From: Bacteroidia bacterium
GTDB lineage: Bacteria; Bacteroidota; Bacteroidia; Flavobacteriales; Flavobacteriaceae
Reading direction: 5' to 3'
Assembly (NCBI GenBank): GCA_030425285.1
Contig: JAUIAY010000001.1
Coordinates: forward strand, 854,963 to 918,962
DNA length: 64,000 nt
Under the pieces are notes generated by a model. The model searched no databases. It was not told the DNA's origin and worked only from the letters and a program-made list of their open reading frames with translations. The number at the start of each line of letters is the position of its first letter. Position 1 is the first letter of the stretch. The position numbers and the translations under genes are program-made. This document shows positions 8,862 to 17,685 of the stretch, piece after piece.

Positions 8862-8924
8862 CAAAGTTAACTTCGGGTTAAACCTAAATGATATAACCGT
8901 TACCTGAATGTTAAGGGAGCGTCA
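8862..8924 (-). promoter_or_regulatory. Promoter and extended Pho-box-like array upstream of the TonB receptor
   Basis: Minus-strand TAACTTTG (8862-8869) is a perfect TAnnTTTG element. On the plus strand, 7-mers starting at 8863, 8874, 8885, 8896, 8907 and 8918 read AAAGTTA, CGGGTTA, TAAATGA, ACCGTTA, AATGTTA and AGCGTCA. Five of the six end in GTTA or GTCA at a strict 11-bp period, as in tandem Pho boxes. Confidence 0.5.
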
Positions 8925-8993
8925 AAAAAAATTCATTTGGAATAGATTTCTTAACATTGAAAACCGTTATCTTGTGAACTTTAAATTTTGATG

Positions 8994-10337
8994 ATGAACT
9001 GGGAACAATTACTCTCTTTAAAACGATTCGGAGATACCAATAAACGCTTAAGAAAAGAGCAGGATGAAACCCGTTTGGGGTTTGAGGTCGATTATGATCG
9101 GGTCATATTTTCTTCAGAATTCAGAAGTCTTCAGGATAAGACTCAAGTTATTCCACTTTCACAAACCGATTTTGTTCACACACGCTTAACACACAGTTTA
9201 GAGGTAAGTGTTGTTGGCAGAACTTTAGGAAGAAAGGTAGGTCAGCGTTTAATAGAGAAATACCCACATTTACAGACTGTTCATGGATACCAACCTAACG
9301 ATTTTGGTGCTATTGTTGCCGCAGCTGCCTTGGCACACGATATTGGAAACCCACCCTTTGGTCACTCTGGAGAGAAAGCGATAGGAGAGTTTTTTAAAAC
9401 TGGAGATGGACTAAAATACCAAGCCGATTTAACCCAAAAAGAATATCAGGACTTATGTGATTTTGAAGGAAATGCCAATGGGTTGAAGATTTTGACAGAG
9501 AGTAGAGAAGGAAGAGAAGGTGGGTTGCGATTGAGTTATGCTACACTTGGAGCCTTTATGAAATACCCAAAGGAATCATTGCCTAAAAAGCCTACTTCGC
9601 ATATTGCCGACAAGAAGTATGGTTTCTTCCAAAGTGAAAAGGAAGCCATTGTAGATATTACTGCAGAATTAGGATTAAAAAGTAGGGGAGCTAAAGATAA
9701 TTTAAGTTTTTCAAGACATCCTTTAGCTTTTTTGGTCGAAGCAGCTGACGATATTTGCTATACGATTATAGATTTTGAAGATGGGATCAACTTGGGGCTT
9801 ATTCCAGAAGAGTTTGCATTAGAGTATTTAATTAATTTGGTCAGGGATTCTATTCAGACACAAAAGTATCACCAACTAAAAACGACTCAAGATCGGGTGA
9901 GTTATTTAAGAGCCCTTGCCATTAATACGCTAATTAACGAGGCTGTTACTGTTTTTATGGCTAATGAAACAGATATACTTAAGGACGATTTTAGTACAGC
10001 TCTATTGGATAAAAGTAAGTACGAAGCTCAAATAAATGATATAATATCCTTGAGTGTCAAGAATATTTATCTTTCCGATGAGGTTGTAGATAAGGAGATT
10101 ATGGGTTACCGAGTTATAAACACGTTACTTAAAACCTATGTTAGTGCCATAAACAATTCCTTTATGGGTACAGCTTCCAATTATGATAAGTTGGTATTGA
10201 ATACTCTGTCTAATAAATTGTCTTTAACAGAAGAAAGTCTTTATAAACGTTTGCTGAATGTGTGTAGCTACGTGGCATCTCTATCAGATAGTCAGGCAAT
10301 TTTGAACTATAAAAAGATAGAAGGAATATATATTTAG
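8994..10337 (+). CDS. dgt: Deoxyguanosinetriphosphate triphosphohydrolase (dGTPase)
   Basis: HD-domain enzyme that hydrolyses dGTP (or dNTPs) to deoxynucleoside and triphosphate, trimming dNTP pools. The metal-binding signature is clear: HTRLTHSLEVSVVGRTLG with the first His, then AAALAHDIGNPPFGHSGE with His115-Asp116, and a later conserved Asp in FLVEAADDICYTIIDFEDG. The length of 447 residues is normal for the type found in Flavobacteriaceae. The frame could start at a TTG (8988) or either of two ATGs (8991, 8994); MNWEQLLSLKRFGD fits the family best. It is divergent from the TonB receptor. Confidence 0.9.
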   Translation: MNWEQLLSLKRFGDTNKRLRKEQDETRLGFEVDYDRVIFSSEFRSLQDKTQVIPLSQTDFVHTRLTHSLEVSVVGRTLGRKVGQRLIEKYPHLQTVHGYQPNDFGAIVAAAALAHDIGNPPFGHSGEKAIGEFFKTGDGLKYQADLTQKEYQDLCDFEGNANGLKILTESREGREGGLRLSYATLGAFMKYPKESLPKKPTSHIADKKYGFFQSEKEAIVDITAELGLKSRGAKDNLSFSRHPLAFLVEAADDICYTIIDFEDGINLGLIPEEFALEYLINLVRDSIQTQKYHQLKTTQDRVSYLRALAINTLINEAVTVFMANETDILKDDFSTALLDKSKYEAQINDIISLSVKNIYLSDEVVDKEIMGYRVINTLLKTYVSAINNSFMGTASNYDKLVLNTLSNKLSLTEESLYKRLLNVCSYVASLSDSQAILNYKKIEGIYI

Positions 10338-10436
10338 TAAGATTAATCTTTCAAAAAATTGCAATACATCGAATTTATTTGATTTTTAACGAGGTTTAAA
10401 TTAGTTTTAACTTTCAAACCCAGTAAATGCTATACC

Positions 10437-10562
10437 ATGAAAAAAAATATTTTAGGAGCTATAGTTATTTTTTTTGTCACATTTGCTTGTTTATTGGCAC
10501 TGAACGAAATAACTAGCGAAAAAGCTTCGGAGTTTGAAGTGCAATATTACGTTGAAGATTAA
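10437..10562 (+). CDS. Tiny single-span membrane protein of 41 residues (hypothetical)
   Basis: An ATG at 10437 opens 41 codons ending at TAA 10560-10562. Residues 1-3 are MKK, residues 5-22 are a continuous hydrophobic helix (ILGAIVIFFVTFACLLAL), and the tail is acidic (SEKASEFEVQYYVED). This looks like a small inner-membrane protein or an uncleaved signal-anchor peptide. It starts 99 bp after dgt on the same strand and its stop overlaps the dxs stop tail to tail by 3 nt. The helix-plus-tail composition argues for a real gene. No function is recognised. Confidence 0.45.
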   Translation: MKKNILGAIVIFFVTFACLLALNEITSEKASEFEVQYYVED

Positions 10563-12325
10563 TTCTCCAGTAACTTTATAAGATATTCCTTAATTTGATT
10601 AGGTGTTAATCCTATTTCATTTTGCAGTTCTGAAACACTTCCGTGTTCAATAAATTGATCTGGAATTCCCAGCATTTTAATGCTATTCTTGTATTCATTG
10701 TTTACGGCAAATTCAGAAATAGCACTACCAAAGCCGCCTATTATGCAGCCATCTTCAACGGTTACAATTATCGGGTAGTTTTTAAAGATAGTATGCAACA
10801 AATGATGGTCCAAAGGTTTAACAAACCGCATGTCATAATGAGATATATCGAGGCTTTCAATAGCTTCAGTGACGTTATTACCAATAGAACCGATGCTTAA
10901 AACAGCTATTGAATTCCCTTTTTTGAGTTGTGTGCCTGTAGCTATTTCTATAGTTTCAAATGGAAGCTCCCATTTTAATGTAACGCCACGTCCTCGAGGA
11001 TATCTTATGGCCAGAGGACCGGATATTTTACCAAGTTGAGAAGTGAACATAATATTTCGCAATTCAATTTCATTTCTTGGTGCAAAAATGGTTATGTTGG
11101 GAATGCACCTTAAATAGGCCAGATCAAAAGCGCCATGATGTGTTGGGCCATCTTCTCCCACCAATCCTGCACGATCCAAACAAAAAATTACTGGTAATTT
11201 CTGTAATGCTACATCGTGAATGACTTGATCATAAGCACGCTGTAAAAAAGTTGAATAAATATTACAGAATGGTATCATGCCTTGTGTTGCCATTCCAGCA
11301 GCAAGTGTAACCGCATGTTGCTCTGCTATTCCAACATCAAAAGCTCTTTCAGGAAATGTTTCCATCATAAACTTCATGGAACTACCAGTCGGCATAGCTG
11401 GTGTAATACCAACAATAGATTTGTTGGAATTAGCTAACTCAACTAATGTGTGACCAAATACATCTTGAAATTTAGGCGGTTGATTAAGAGCTGATTTTGG
11501 AATTAAATCTCCTGTTTTGGCATCAAATTTACCTGGAGCATGATAGGTAACCTGATTATCCTCTGCTTGTTTCAGTCCTTTTCCTTTGGTGGTAATGATA
11601 TGTAGGAATTTAGGTCCTGATACAGATTTTAATCGTTCCAATTCTTCAATAAGTTTGGAAAGGTTATGCCCATCAATAGGCCCTGAATAATCGAAATTCA
11701 GCGCTTCAAAAATGTTGTCTTGTTTTTGGTTCCCCGTTTTAACATTCGTCAAATATTGTTTGAGAGCACCTACGCTAGGGTCAATACCTATAGCATTGTC
11801 GTTGAGGATGATAAGTATATTGCTATCTGTTACCCCAGCATGGTTTAATCCTTCAAAAGCCATACCGCTAGCAATGGAAGCATCTCCAATAACAGCTATA
11901 TGATTTTTTTTAAAGTCACCTTTTATTTTGGAGGCAATGGCCATCCCCAATATGGCAGAAATAGAAGTGGAAGAATGTCCAGTTCCGAAACTATCATAGA
12001 TGCTTTCAGTTATTTTTGGAAACCCGCTTAAACCTTTCAATTGACGATTGGAGTGAAACAAGTCCTTTCTGCCCGTTAATATTTTATGACCGTAGGCTTG
12101 GTGGCCAACATCCCAAATCAATAAGTCATTTGGAGTATCAAAAACATAATGTAGAGCAATAGTTAGTTCAACAACTCCTAAACTAGCTCCTAAATGGCCT
12201 TCTTTGACAGAAACAATATCAATAATGAACTTTCGGAGTTCTTTAGCAAGACTATTTAGTTGGGGATTTGTCAACTTTTTTAAGTCCAAAGGGCTAGAAA
12301 TAGAGTTTAAAATTGTGCTTTCCAT
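10559..12325 (-). CDS. dxs: 1-deoxy-D-xylulose-5-phosphate synthase
   Basis: Thiamine-diphosphate enzyme joining pyruvate and glyceraldehyde 3-phosphate in the first step of the MEP isoprenoid pathway. Visible markers are DVGHQAYGHKILTGR and GDASIASGMAFEGLNHAG with ILNDN (the ThDP and magnesium site), then CNIYSTFLQRAYDQVIHDVAL, the Asp-Arg-Ala-Gly segment CLDRAGLVGEDGPTHHG, and a transketolase C-terminal domain. It has 588 residues, on the short side for the family but usual for Flavobacteriaceae. The start at 12325 is an ATG; a TTG three codons earlier is possible. The polyprenyl synthetase at 26367 uses products of this pathway. Confidence 0.93.
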   Translation of the reverse strand: MESTILNSISSPLDLKKLTNPQLNSLAKELRKFIIDIVSVKEGHLGASLGVVELTIALHYVFDTPNDLLIWDVGHQAYGHKILTGRKDLFHSNRQLKGLSGFPKITESIYDSFGTGHSSTSISAILGMAIASKIKGDFKKNHIAVIGDASIASGMAFEGLNHAGVTDSNILIILNDNAIGIDPSVGALKQYLTNVKTGNQKQDNIFEALNFDYSGPIDGHNLSKLIEELERLKSVSGPKFLHIITTKGKGLKQAEDNQVTYHAPGKFDAKTGDLIPKSALNQPPKFQDVFGHTLVELANSNKSIVGITPAMPTGSSMKFMMETFPERAFDVGIAEQHAVTLAAGMATQGMIPFCNIYSTFLQRAYDQVIHDVALQKLPVIFCLDRAGLVGEDGPTHHGAFDLAYLRCIPNITIFAPRNEIELRNIMFTSQLGKISGPLAIRYPRGRGVTLKWELPFETIEIATGTQLKKGNSIAVLSIGSIGNNVTEAIESLDISHYDMRFVKPLDHHLLHTIFKNYPIIVTVEDGCIIGGFGSAISEFAVNNEYKNSIKMLGIPDQFIEHGSVSELQNEIGLTPNQIKEYLIKLLEN

Positions 12326-12411
12326 TTGACACAAAATTATTAAAATAGTGACTAACTATAACATATATTGAATTATTTTAAGTATATGTAAAAAAATCTA
12401 TAACTCTTCAT

Positions 12412-12419
12412 TATATTTG
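12412..12419 (+). promoter_or_regulatory. Promoter -7 element of the M36 protease gene
   Basis: TATATTTG matches TAnnTTTG, 38 nt before the start codon. No clear TTTG is seen 19-20 nt upstream. Confidence 0.45.
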
Positions 12420-12457
12420 TGCAATTATCGAAAAATTTAATAACCAAATTTTAAAAA

Positions 12458-15097
12458 ATGAAGTATAACTACTTAAGGTTTTTGGTTTTTTTAGGATTGA
12501 TTTTGTTGAGCTTTACAGGTGTTTCACAAAATAACCTTATTGAATCGGAATATGGTTCTAAAATACAAACGTATTTGAATCAGGAAAAGGAAACTTACAA
12601 TTTGACTAGCAGTGATATTGCTGACTTGGTCATTAGTAAAGAGTTCTATTCTAAAAAATCGAAAATTACGCATGTATATGTAAATCAGCGTTATCAAGGA
12701 ATTACTATTTTTAATGCTATTTCCAGTGTAGCCATAAAAGATAATGTCGTTTTCTATTATGCTAATAATTTTATTGCAGGAATCGATCAAAGAATAAATA
12801 CTACAGCCCCACAATTAAATGCTCAAACTGCTATACAACGTGTAGCATCGACACTTAATTTAGGATTTATTGGTAACATAGAGTTGCTTGAACAAAATGG
12901 TCATAAGTTTTTGTTTTCAGGAGGAAGTCTTTCAAAATCACAAATCCCTGTTGAGTTGGTTTTTTATCAAACTTTGGAAGGTGATTTAAAGTTGGCTTGG
13001 GATTTGAGTATTCATACTGTAGATGGCAAAAATTGGTGGAGTATTAGGGTAGATGCTGTGTCAGGTAATATACTAGATCAAAGGGATTGGATATTATCTT
13101 GTAATTTTGGAGATTCTAATCACACAACTCACGACCATGGTAATATAAGCCAAGCGCAAGAGTTTAGTTTATTGAAAAGGAATTCTCTTTTAGTTGATGG
13201 TTCACAGTATAATGTTTTTCCCTTACCAGTTGGAGCTCCTAATGATGGAGTAAGAAGTTTAGTGGTGGAACCAGCTGATGCTGTTGCGTCGCCTTATGGA
13301 TGGCATGATACCAATGGGGTTTCTGGAGCTGAATATACTATATCAAGAGGTAATAATGTTTGGGCTATGGAGGATCTCGATGGTGAAGGAGATTTAGGAG
13401 ATTCCGTAGAAGGTACATCTGCTTTGAATTTTGATTTTGCACTTAATCTTAATCAACCTCCATTGGGATATTTAGATGCGTCATTAACAAATTTGTTTTA
13501 TATGAACAATATTATGCATGATGTGTGGTATCAATATGGATTTGATGAGGCCAGTGGTAACTTTCAGGTAAATAATTATGGTAATGGAGGAATAGGTAAT
13601 GATTTTGTTTATGCATTTGGTCAAGATGGAGCGTCACTTAACAACGCAACGTTTGGTACACCTCCTGATGGATCTAATCCTGGTATGTCTATGTTTTTAT
13701 GGACTGCGGTTGGCCCTCCTGGCACACCGCTTACTATTAACAATGGAGCATTAGCTGGTGATTACCAAGGTATTTCGGCTAATTTTGGAGAGCCACTTCC
13801 AACAACCCCAATTACAGCCAATTTAGCTTTAGTTAATGATAGTGGTTCTAACCCAGATATTCACGATGCTTGTCAAACTATTACAAATGGAGCTCAAATA
13901 GCTGGAAAGATTGCCGTTATAAGAAGAGGAGAATGTGAGTTTGGTTATAAAATATTAAGTGCTGAAAACGCTGGAGCTATAGCCGTTATAATGGTTAATA
14001 ATGTAGCAGGAGATCCAATAACGATGGGTCCTGGTGCTCTTGGAGCTAATGTGACAATACCATCCATTATGGTAAGCTCAATTGATGGGTCAGCTATAAT
14101 CAACAGTTTGGAAAATGGGGAGGTCATAAATGCTACTTTAGTGGATGCAGGTCCATACCAAAGAGATGGTTCTCTTGACAATTTAATAGTCGCTCATGAG
14201 TACACACATGGTATATCTAATCGATTAACAGGTGGTGCCAATACCACTAATTGCCTAAATAGTGCAACTCAAATGGGAGAAGGATGGTCAGATTGGTATC
14301 CAATGGTGATGACAATAAAACCAGGAGATTCTCCTGAAGACCCTAGAGGGATGGCTACTTTTGCTGTAGGTCAAGAAACTTCAGGAGCAGGGATTAGAGA
14401 AGCACCTTATAGTACCTCCTTTGCTATAAACAACTATACTTTTGCATATACCAATCAAACTGGTGGTCAACAACATAGTAATGGTTTTGTTTGGTGCACC
14501 ATGTTATGGGATTTAACTTGGGCTTATATTGAAAAATATGGTTTTGACGAAGATGTTTATTATGGAACAGGCGGTAATAACAAAGTCATGCAAATTGTTA
14601 CGGATGCCTTAAAATTACAACCTTGTAATCCAGGATTTGTTAGTGGTCGTGATGCAATTTTAGCTGCAGATATGGCTTTAACAGGTGGAGAAGACCAATG
14701 TATGATTTGGGAAGCTTTCGCCAACAGAGGTCTTGGAGCTGGCGCATCAGAAGGGGCTATTTTTAATGCTTCAGATCAAGTAGAAGATTTTACGTTACCA
14801 CCTGATTCTGATCCAAGTTTGGCTAATTGTACAAGTTTAAGTGTTGATGAATTTAATCAAAACGATTATATAATTTACCCAAATCCAACTAATGGTAATG
14901 TATATATTAAAACCACTAAAAACTTTGGTAATGTTAATTTGACTGTTACTGATATTAATGGCAGACAAGTATATGCTAAACGTGTTGATTTGTTTGGTGA
15001 GGTTGAAATTGATATGACATCTTTCCAATCAGGAATTTATGTACTTAATATTAGAGGAGAATTTATAAATTCTAATGATAAGATTATCAAGAATTAA
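12458..15097 (+). CDS. Secreted M36 (fungalysin-type) zinc metalloprotease with PA domain and type IX secretion signal
   Basis: An extracellular endopeptidase. In order: signal peptide (1-24), an FTP-like inhibitory propeptide (about 25-210), the peptidase with a protease-associated insert at about 460-560 (KIAVIRRGECEFGYKILSAENAGAIAVIMVNN), the zinc motif HEYTH at residues 580-584 with the downstream glutamate in GEGWSDW (about 608), and a type IX C-terminal sorting domain from about residue 804 (IIYPNPTNGNVYIK). The length of 879 residues fits this architecture. It is monocistronic, with its own promoter and terminator. It is probably exported, activated by propeptide removal and attached to the surface or released. 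Confidence 0.92.
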   Translation: MKYNYLRFLVFLGLILLSFTGVSQNNLIESEYGSKIQTYLNQEKETYNLTSSDIADLVISKEFYSKKSKITHVYVNQRYQGITIFNAISSVAIKDNVVFYYANNFIAGIDQRINTTAPQLNAQTAIQRVASTLNLGFIGNIELLEQNGHKFLFSGGSLSKSQIPVELVFYQTLEGDLKLAWDLSIHTVDGKNWWSIRVDAVSGNILDQRDWILSCNFGDSNHTTHDHGNISQAQEFSLLKRNSLLVDGSQYNVFPLPVGAPNDGVRSLVVEPADAVASPYGWHDTNGVSGAEYTISRGNNVWAMEDLDGEGDLGDSVEGTSALNFDFALNLNQPPLGYLDASLTNLFYMNNIMHDVWYQYGFDEASGNFQVNNYGNGGIGNDFVYAFGQDGASLNNATFGTPPDGSNPGMSMFLWTAVGPPGTPLTINNGALAGDYQGISANFGEPLPTTPITANLALVNDSGSNPDIHDACQTITNGAQIAGKIAVIRRGECEFGYKILSAENAGAIAVIMVNNVAGDPITMGPGALGANVTIPSIMVSSIDGSAIINSLENGEVINATLVDAGPYQRDGSLDNLIVAHEYTHGISNRLTGGANTTNCLNSATQMGEGWSDWYPMVMTIKPGDSPEDPRGMATFAVGQETSGAGIREAPYSTSFAINNYTFAYTNQTGGQQHSNGFVWCTMLWDLTWAYIEKYGFDEDVYYGTGGNNKVMQIVTDALKLQPCNPGFVSGRDAILAADMALTGGEDQCMIWEAFANRGLGAGASEGAIFNASDQVEDFTLPPDSDPSLANCTSLSVDEFNQNDYIIYPNPTNGNVYIKTTKNFGNVNLTVTDINGRQVYAKRVDLFGEVEIDMTSFQSGIYVLNIRGEFINSNDKIIKN

Positions 15098-15118
15098 TAT
15101 TTTTTGATAAAAAATAGT

Positions 15119-15148
15119 AAAAGGCAGTTATTTATGTAACTGCCTTTT
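15119..15148 (+). terminator. Intrinsic terminator after the M36 protease
   Basis: A 12-bp stem (15119-15130 with 15137-15148), 6-nt loop, followed by TT. It ends 17 nt before the tadA start. Confidence 0.85.
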
Positions 15149-15165
15149 TTATTTTTATAGCATCC

Positions 15166-15615
15166 ATGAAAACACCATTTGACGATAGTTATTTTATGCA
15201 GAAGGCCTTGCAAGAGGCTGAATTGGCATTTGAAAAAGGTGAAGTGCCTGTAGGTGCTGTTGTTGTAATCAAAGATCGAATTATTGCACGAGGGCATAAT
15301 CTCACAGAGTTACTTAATGATGTAACAGCTCATGCCGAAATGCAGGCCATTACGGCAGCAGCCAACTTTTTAGGTGGAAAATACTTGCATGATTGTACCT
15401 TGTATGTTACGTTGGAGCCTTGTCAAATGTGTGCTGGGGCTTTATTTTGGAGTCAAATTTCACGAATAGTTTTTGGCGCTCGGGATGAGGAACGTGGATG
15501 TTTAAACTTAAAAACAAAACTGCATCCCAAAACAAAAATTGAAGGAGGCGTCTTGGAAGAAGAAGCTTCAACGCTTATTAAACGATTTTTTATTGAGAAA
15601 AGAAATCTGAATTAA
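15166..15615 (+). CDS. tadA: tRNA-specific adenosine deaminase
   Basis: Zinc deaminase that converts A34 of tRNA-Arg(ACG) to inosine. The HAE motif is at residues 56-58 (with Glu as proton shuttle) and PCQMC supplies zinc ligands Cys86 and Cys89. The length of 149 residues is normal. The start follows the terminator of the protease by 17 nt, so the promoter lies in or before that hairpin. The stop overlaps by 4 nt the stop of the convergent small membrane protein gene. Related guanine or cytosine deaminases share the fold, but the EPCQMCAGALFWSQI segment is typical of TadA. Confidence 0.9.
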   Translation: MKTPFDDSYFMQKALQEAELAFEKGEVPVGAVVVIKDRIIARGHNLTELLNDVTAHAEMQAITAAANFLGGKYLHDCTLYVTLEPCQMCAGALFWSQISRIVFGARDEERGCLNLKTKLHPKTKIEGGVLEEEASTLIKRFFIEKRNLN

Positions 15616-15845
15616 TCCTTTTGATTTTCCCGTTCACGCATTTTATCCAAGTTTTCTTTTGTAAGTAAGTAATCCTTTACGTTTTTGTTTTTCCATCGAT
15701 ACCAACTGAATAATGGGAAGACAACAAGGAACAAGCCCATTACACCAAAACCAATTAATCTTTCCGAAATATCTAAATCTGCTAAAAAACCAGTAAAAAT
15801 CAAGCCAGCCGATATTATGAAGAGAAATGCAATGAGGTATTTCAT
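15612..15845 (-). CDS. Small two-span membrane protein (hypothetical)
   Basis: A 77-residue protein. The start at MKYLIAFLFIISAGLIFTG is chosen over an upstream in-frame Met because that one would overlap the stop of the preceding clc gene. Two hydrophobic segments (about residues 3-19 and 28-47) are separated by DLDISERL, and the C-terminus is strongly charged (KENLDKMRERENQKD) and probably cytoplasmic. It begins 1 nt after the clc stop codon on the same strand, so it is cotranscribed with the ClC gene. Function unknown. Confidence 0.6.
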   Translation of the reverse strand: MKYLIAFLFIISAGLIFTGFLADLDISERLIGFGVMGLFLVVFPLFSWYRWKNKNVKDYLLTKENLDKMRERENQKD

Positions 15846-15846
15846 G

Positions 15847-17625
15847 TTAAGAAGTAAAATTAATGAGCTCACGTCTGTAAGCCGTTAGTAATTTAGATTT
15901 GGAAACAAATCCCAAATATATACCGTTTTTAATAACGGGTAGATTCCATACACCCAAATCTTGGAACTTTTGCATAACCTGTTTCATACTGTCTTTATCA
16001 TAATCAATATACCCTGGTGGCATATGCATAAAGGTTTCAACTGAAGTGGAATTGTATAATGATTGATCAAACATAATATTTCGGATATCGTCCAAAAGTA
16101 GAATGCCTACCAAGCGTTTATCTTCATCTATAACAGGGAAAAGGTTTCTGTTAGATTTTGCAACGCCTTTGTGAAGCATATCACCCAAAGACATATCTGG
16201 ATGCAAAGCGATGAAATTCTTCTCTATAACACTATCAAGTGTCATAAGCGTCAATACACTTTGATCTTTGTCATGGGTCAATAACGCGCCTTTTTCAGCT
16301 AACTCTTTAGTGTAAATGGTATGTTGTACTGCATTCCTTGTGATAATAAAAGACATGGAAACTGTAATCATCAACGGAACGAACAACTCATAGCCACCGG
16401 TAATTTCGGCAATTAAGAAAATAGCTGTTAAAGGTGCATGAAGTACACCAGAAATAAGTCCAGCCATGCCAATTAATGTGAAATTGGCTTCAGATACATG
16501 GAAATTCAAACCAATATTATTGATTATTTTGGCAACCACATTCCCCAAGGCACTTCCCATAACCATGGTTGGAATGATAATACCACCAGAACCGCCTGCT
16601 GCAAATGTTGTTGTCATAGCTACCGCTTTGAAGATTGTTATTCCAATTAATAAGGCTATTACAACCCATATATTACCTAAATATTTATCGAAAGGTGTAT
16701 GTCCTAAAGCATGTAAATGATTACCATCCAATAAATCGTTTATAAATCCAAAACCTTCCCCATAAAGTGGCGGAATAAAAAATAGCATAACACCAATAGC
16801 CAAACCGCCAACAATCAGCCTTTGTCCATTAGTTTTAAAACGATTAAAAAAGGCATATGTAGCAAAGTATATTTTAGAGAAGTATATAGATGCAATACCA
16901 GTACCAATTCCTAAAACTATATAAAACAAGGTGTCTTTAAGTGCAAATTTATCAGAAACATTAAAATTGAAGAGCACACCGTCACCCAGAAAAAAATAAG
17001 ATGTTAACACTGAAGAAACGGATGCTATAAGTAATGGAAGTAATGAAGCAAAGGTTAAATCGAGACTAAACACCTCAATGGCAAAAATAATAGCCGCAAT
17101 AGGGGATTTAAAAATGGAAGCGATAGCACCAGCTGCTGCGCATCCAATAAGCAGGGTTCGCGTTTTTCTGTCAATATGGAATAGCTGGCCAATATTAGAA
17201 CTTATTGCTGAGGCAGATGCGATAGCTGGACCTAACAAACCAACCGAACCACCAAAACCAACAGTTAAAGGGGCCGTGATTAAAGGTAAATATATTTTAC
17301 TGGGTCTAATGATCCCGTTTTTCTTTGACAGTGAAAATAGAATACTCGGGATGGCATGTTCAACAGGCTTTTTAGCAATATATTTCATAAACAAATACAC
17401 AAGCCAAATACCAATGACAGGCAGGATAAAATAGATGCTGTTTTGCGACCAAACAATTACCTTTTCAAGTAGCCATTCTATACCAAAAGTGATGTTCTTA
17501 ATAGTAACAGAAACTAAACCTGCTAAAAGCCCTATGAGCATACTCAATAAAAAAACAAAGTTTTTTTGTGAGACATACTTGTACCGTAGAATGTGTATGC
17601 GTTTTATAAATGCTTGTGTAGTCAT
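15847..17625 (-). CDS. ClC-family chloride channel or transporter with C-terminal CBS domains
   Basis: Membrane anion-transport protein. About ten to twelve hydrophobic helices span residues 20-430 and include GGSVGLLGPAIASASA (helix E-F region) and GGSGGIIIPTMVMGSALG (helix M-N region). Two CBS motifs follow at about 450-590 (TLDSVIEKNFIALHPDMSLGDMLHKG, then MQKFQDLGVWNLPVI). The position of the gating glutamate in the usual GxEGP is leucine here (codon TTA at 17233-17235, about residue 131), which argues for channel-like rather than proton-exchange behaviour. The ATG at 17625 is preferred to a TTG one codon earlier. It is followed directly by a small membrane protein. Confidence 0.85.
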   Translation of the reverse strand: MTTQAFIKRIHILRYKYVSQKNFVFLLSMLIGLLAGLVSVTIKNITFGIEWLLEKVIVWSQNSIYFILPVIGIWLVYLFMKYIAKKPVEHAIPSILFSLSKKNGIIRPSKIYLPLITAPLTVGFGGSVGLLGPAIASASAISSNIGQLFHIDRKTRTLLIGCAAAGAIASIFKSPIAAIIFAIEVFSLDLTFASLLPLLIASVSSVLTSYFFLGDGVLFNFNVSDKFALKDTLFYIVLGIGTGIASIYFSKIYFATYAFFNRFKTNGQRLIVGGLAIGVMLFFIPPLYGEGFGFINDLLDGNHLHALGHTPFDKYLGNIWVVIALLIGITIFKAVAMTTTFAAGGSGGIIIPTMVMGSALGNVVAKIINNIGLNFHVSEANFTLIGMAGLISGVLHAPLTAIFLIAEITGGYELFVPLMITVSMSFIITRNAVQHTIYTKELAEKGALLTHDKDQSVLTLMTLDSVIEKNFIALHPDMSLGDMLHKGVAKSNRNLFPVIDEDKRLVGILLLDDIRNIMFDQSLYNSTSVETFMHMPPGYIDYDKDSMKQVMQKFQDLGVWNLPVIKNGIYLGFVSKSKLLTAYRRELINFTS

Positions 17626-17657
17626 CAATTTAGCTAGTATAAATTAAAACTACTAAA

Positions 17658-17680
17658 AAATCCTGCATTCAGCAGGATTT
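17658..17680 (-). terminator. Intrinsic terminator of aspS
   Basis: Stem AAATCCTGC with GCAGGATTT (17658-17666 with 17672-17680), 5-nt loop, T-tract on the minus strand, just after the aspS stop codon. Confidence 0.85.
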
Positions 17681-17685
17681 TAGGC

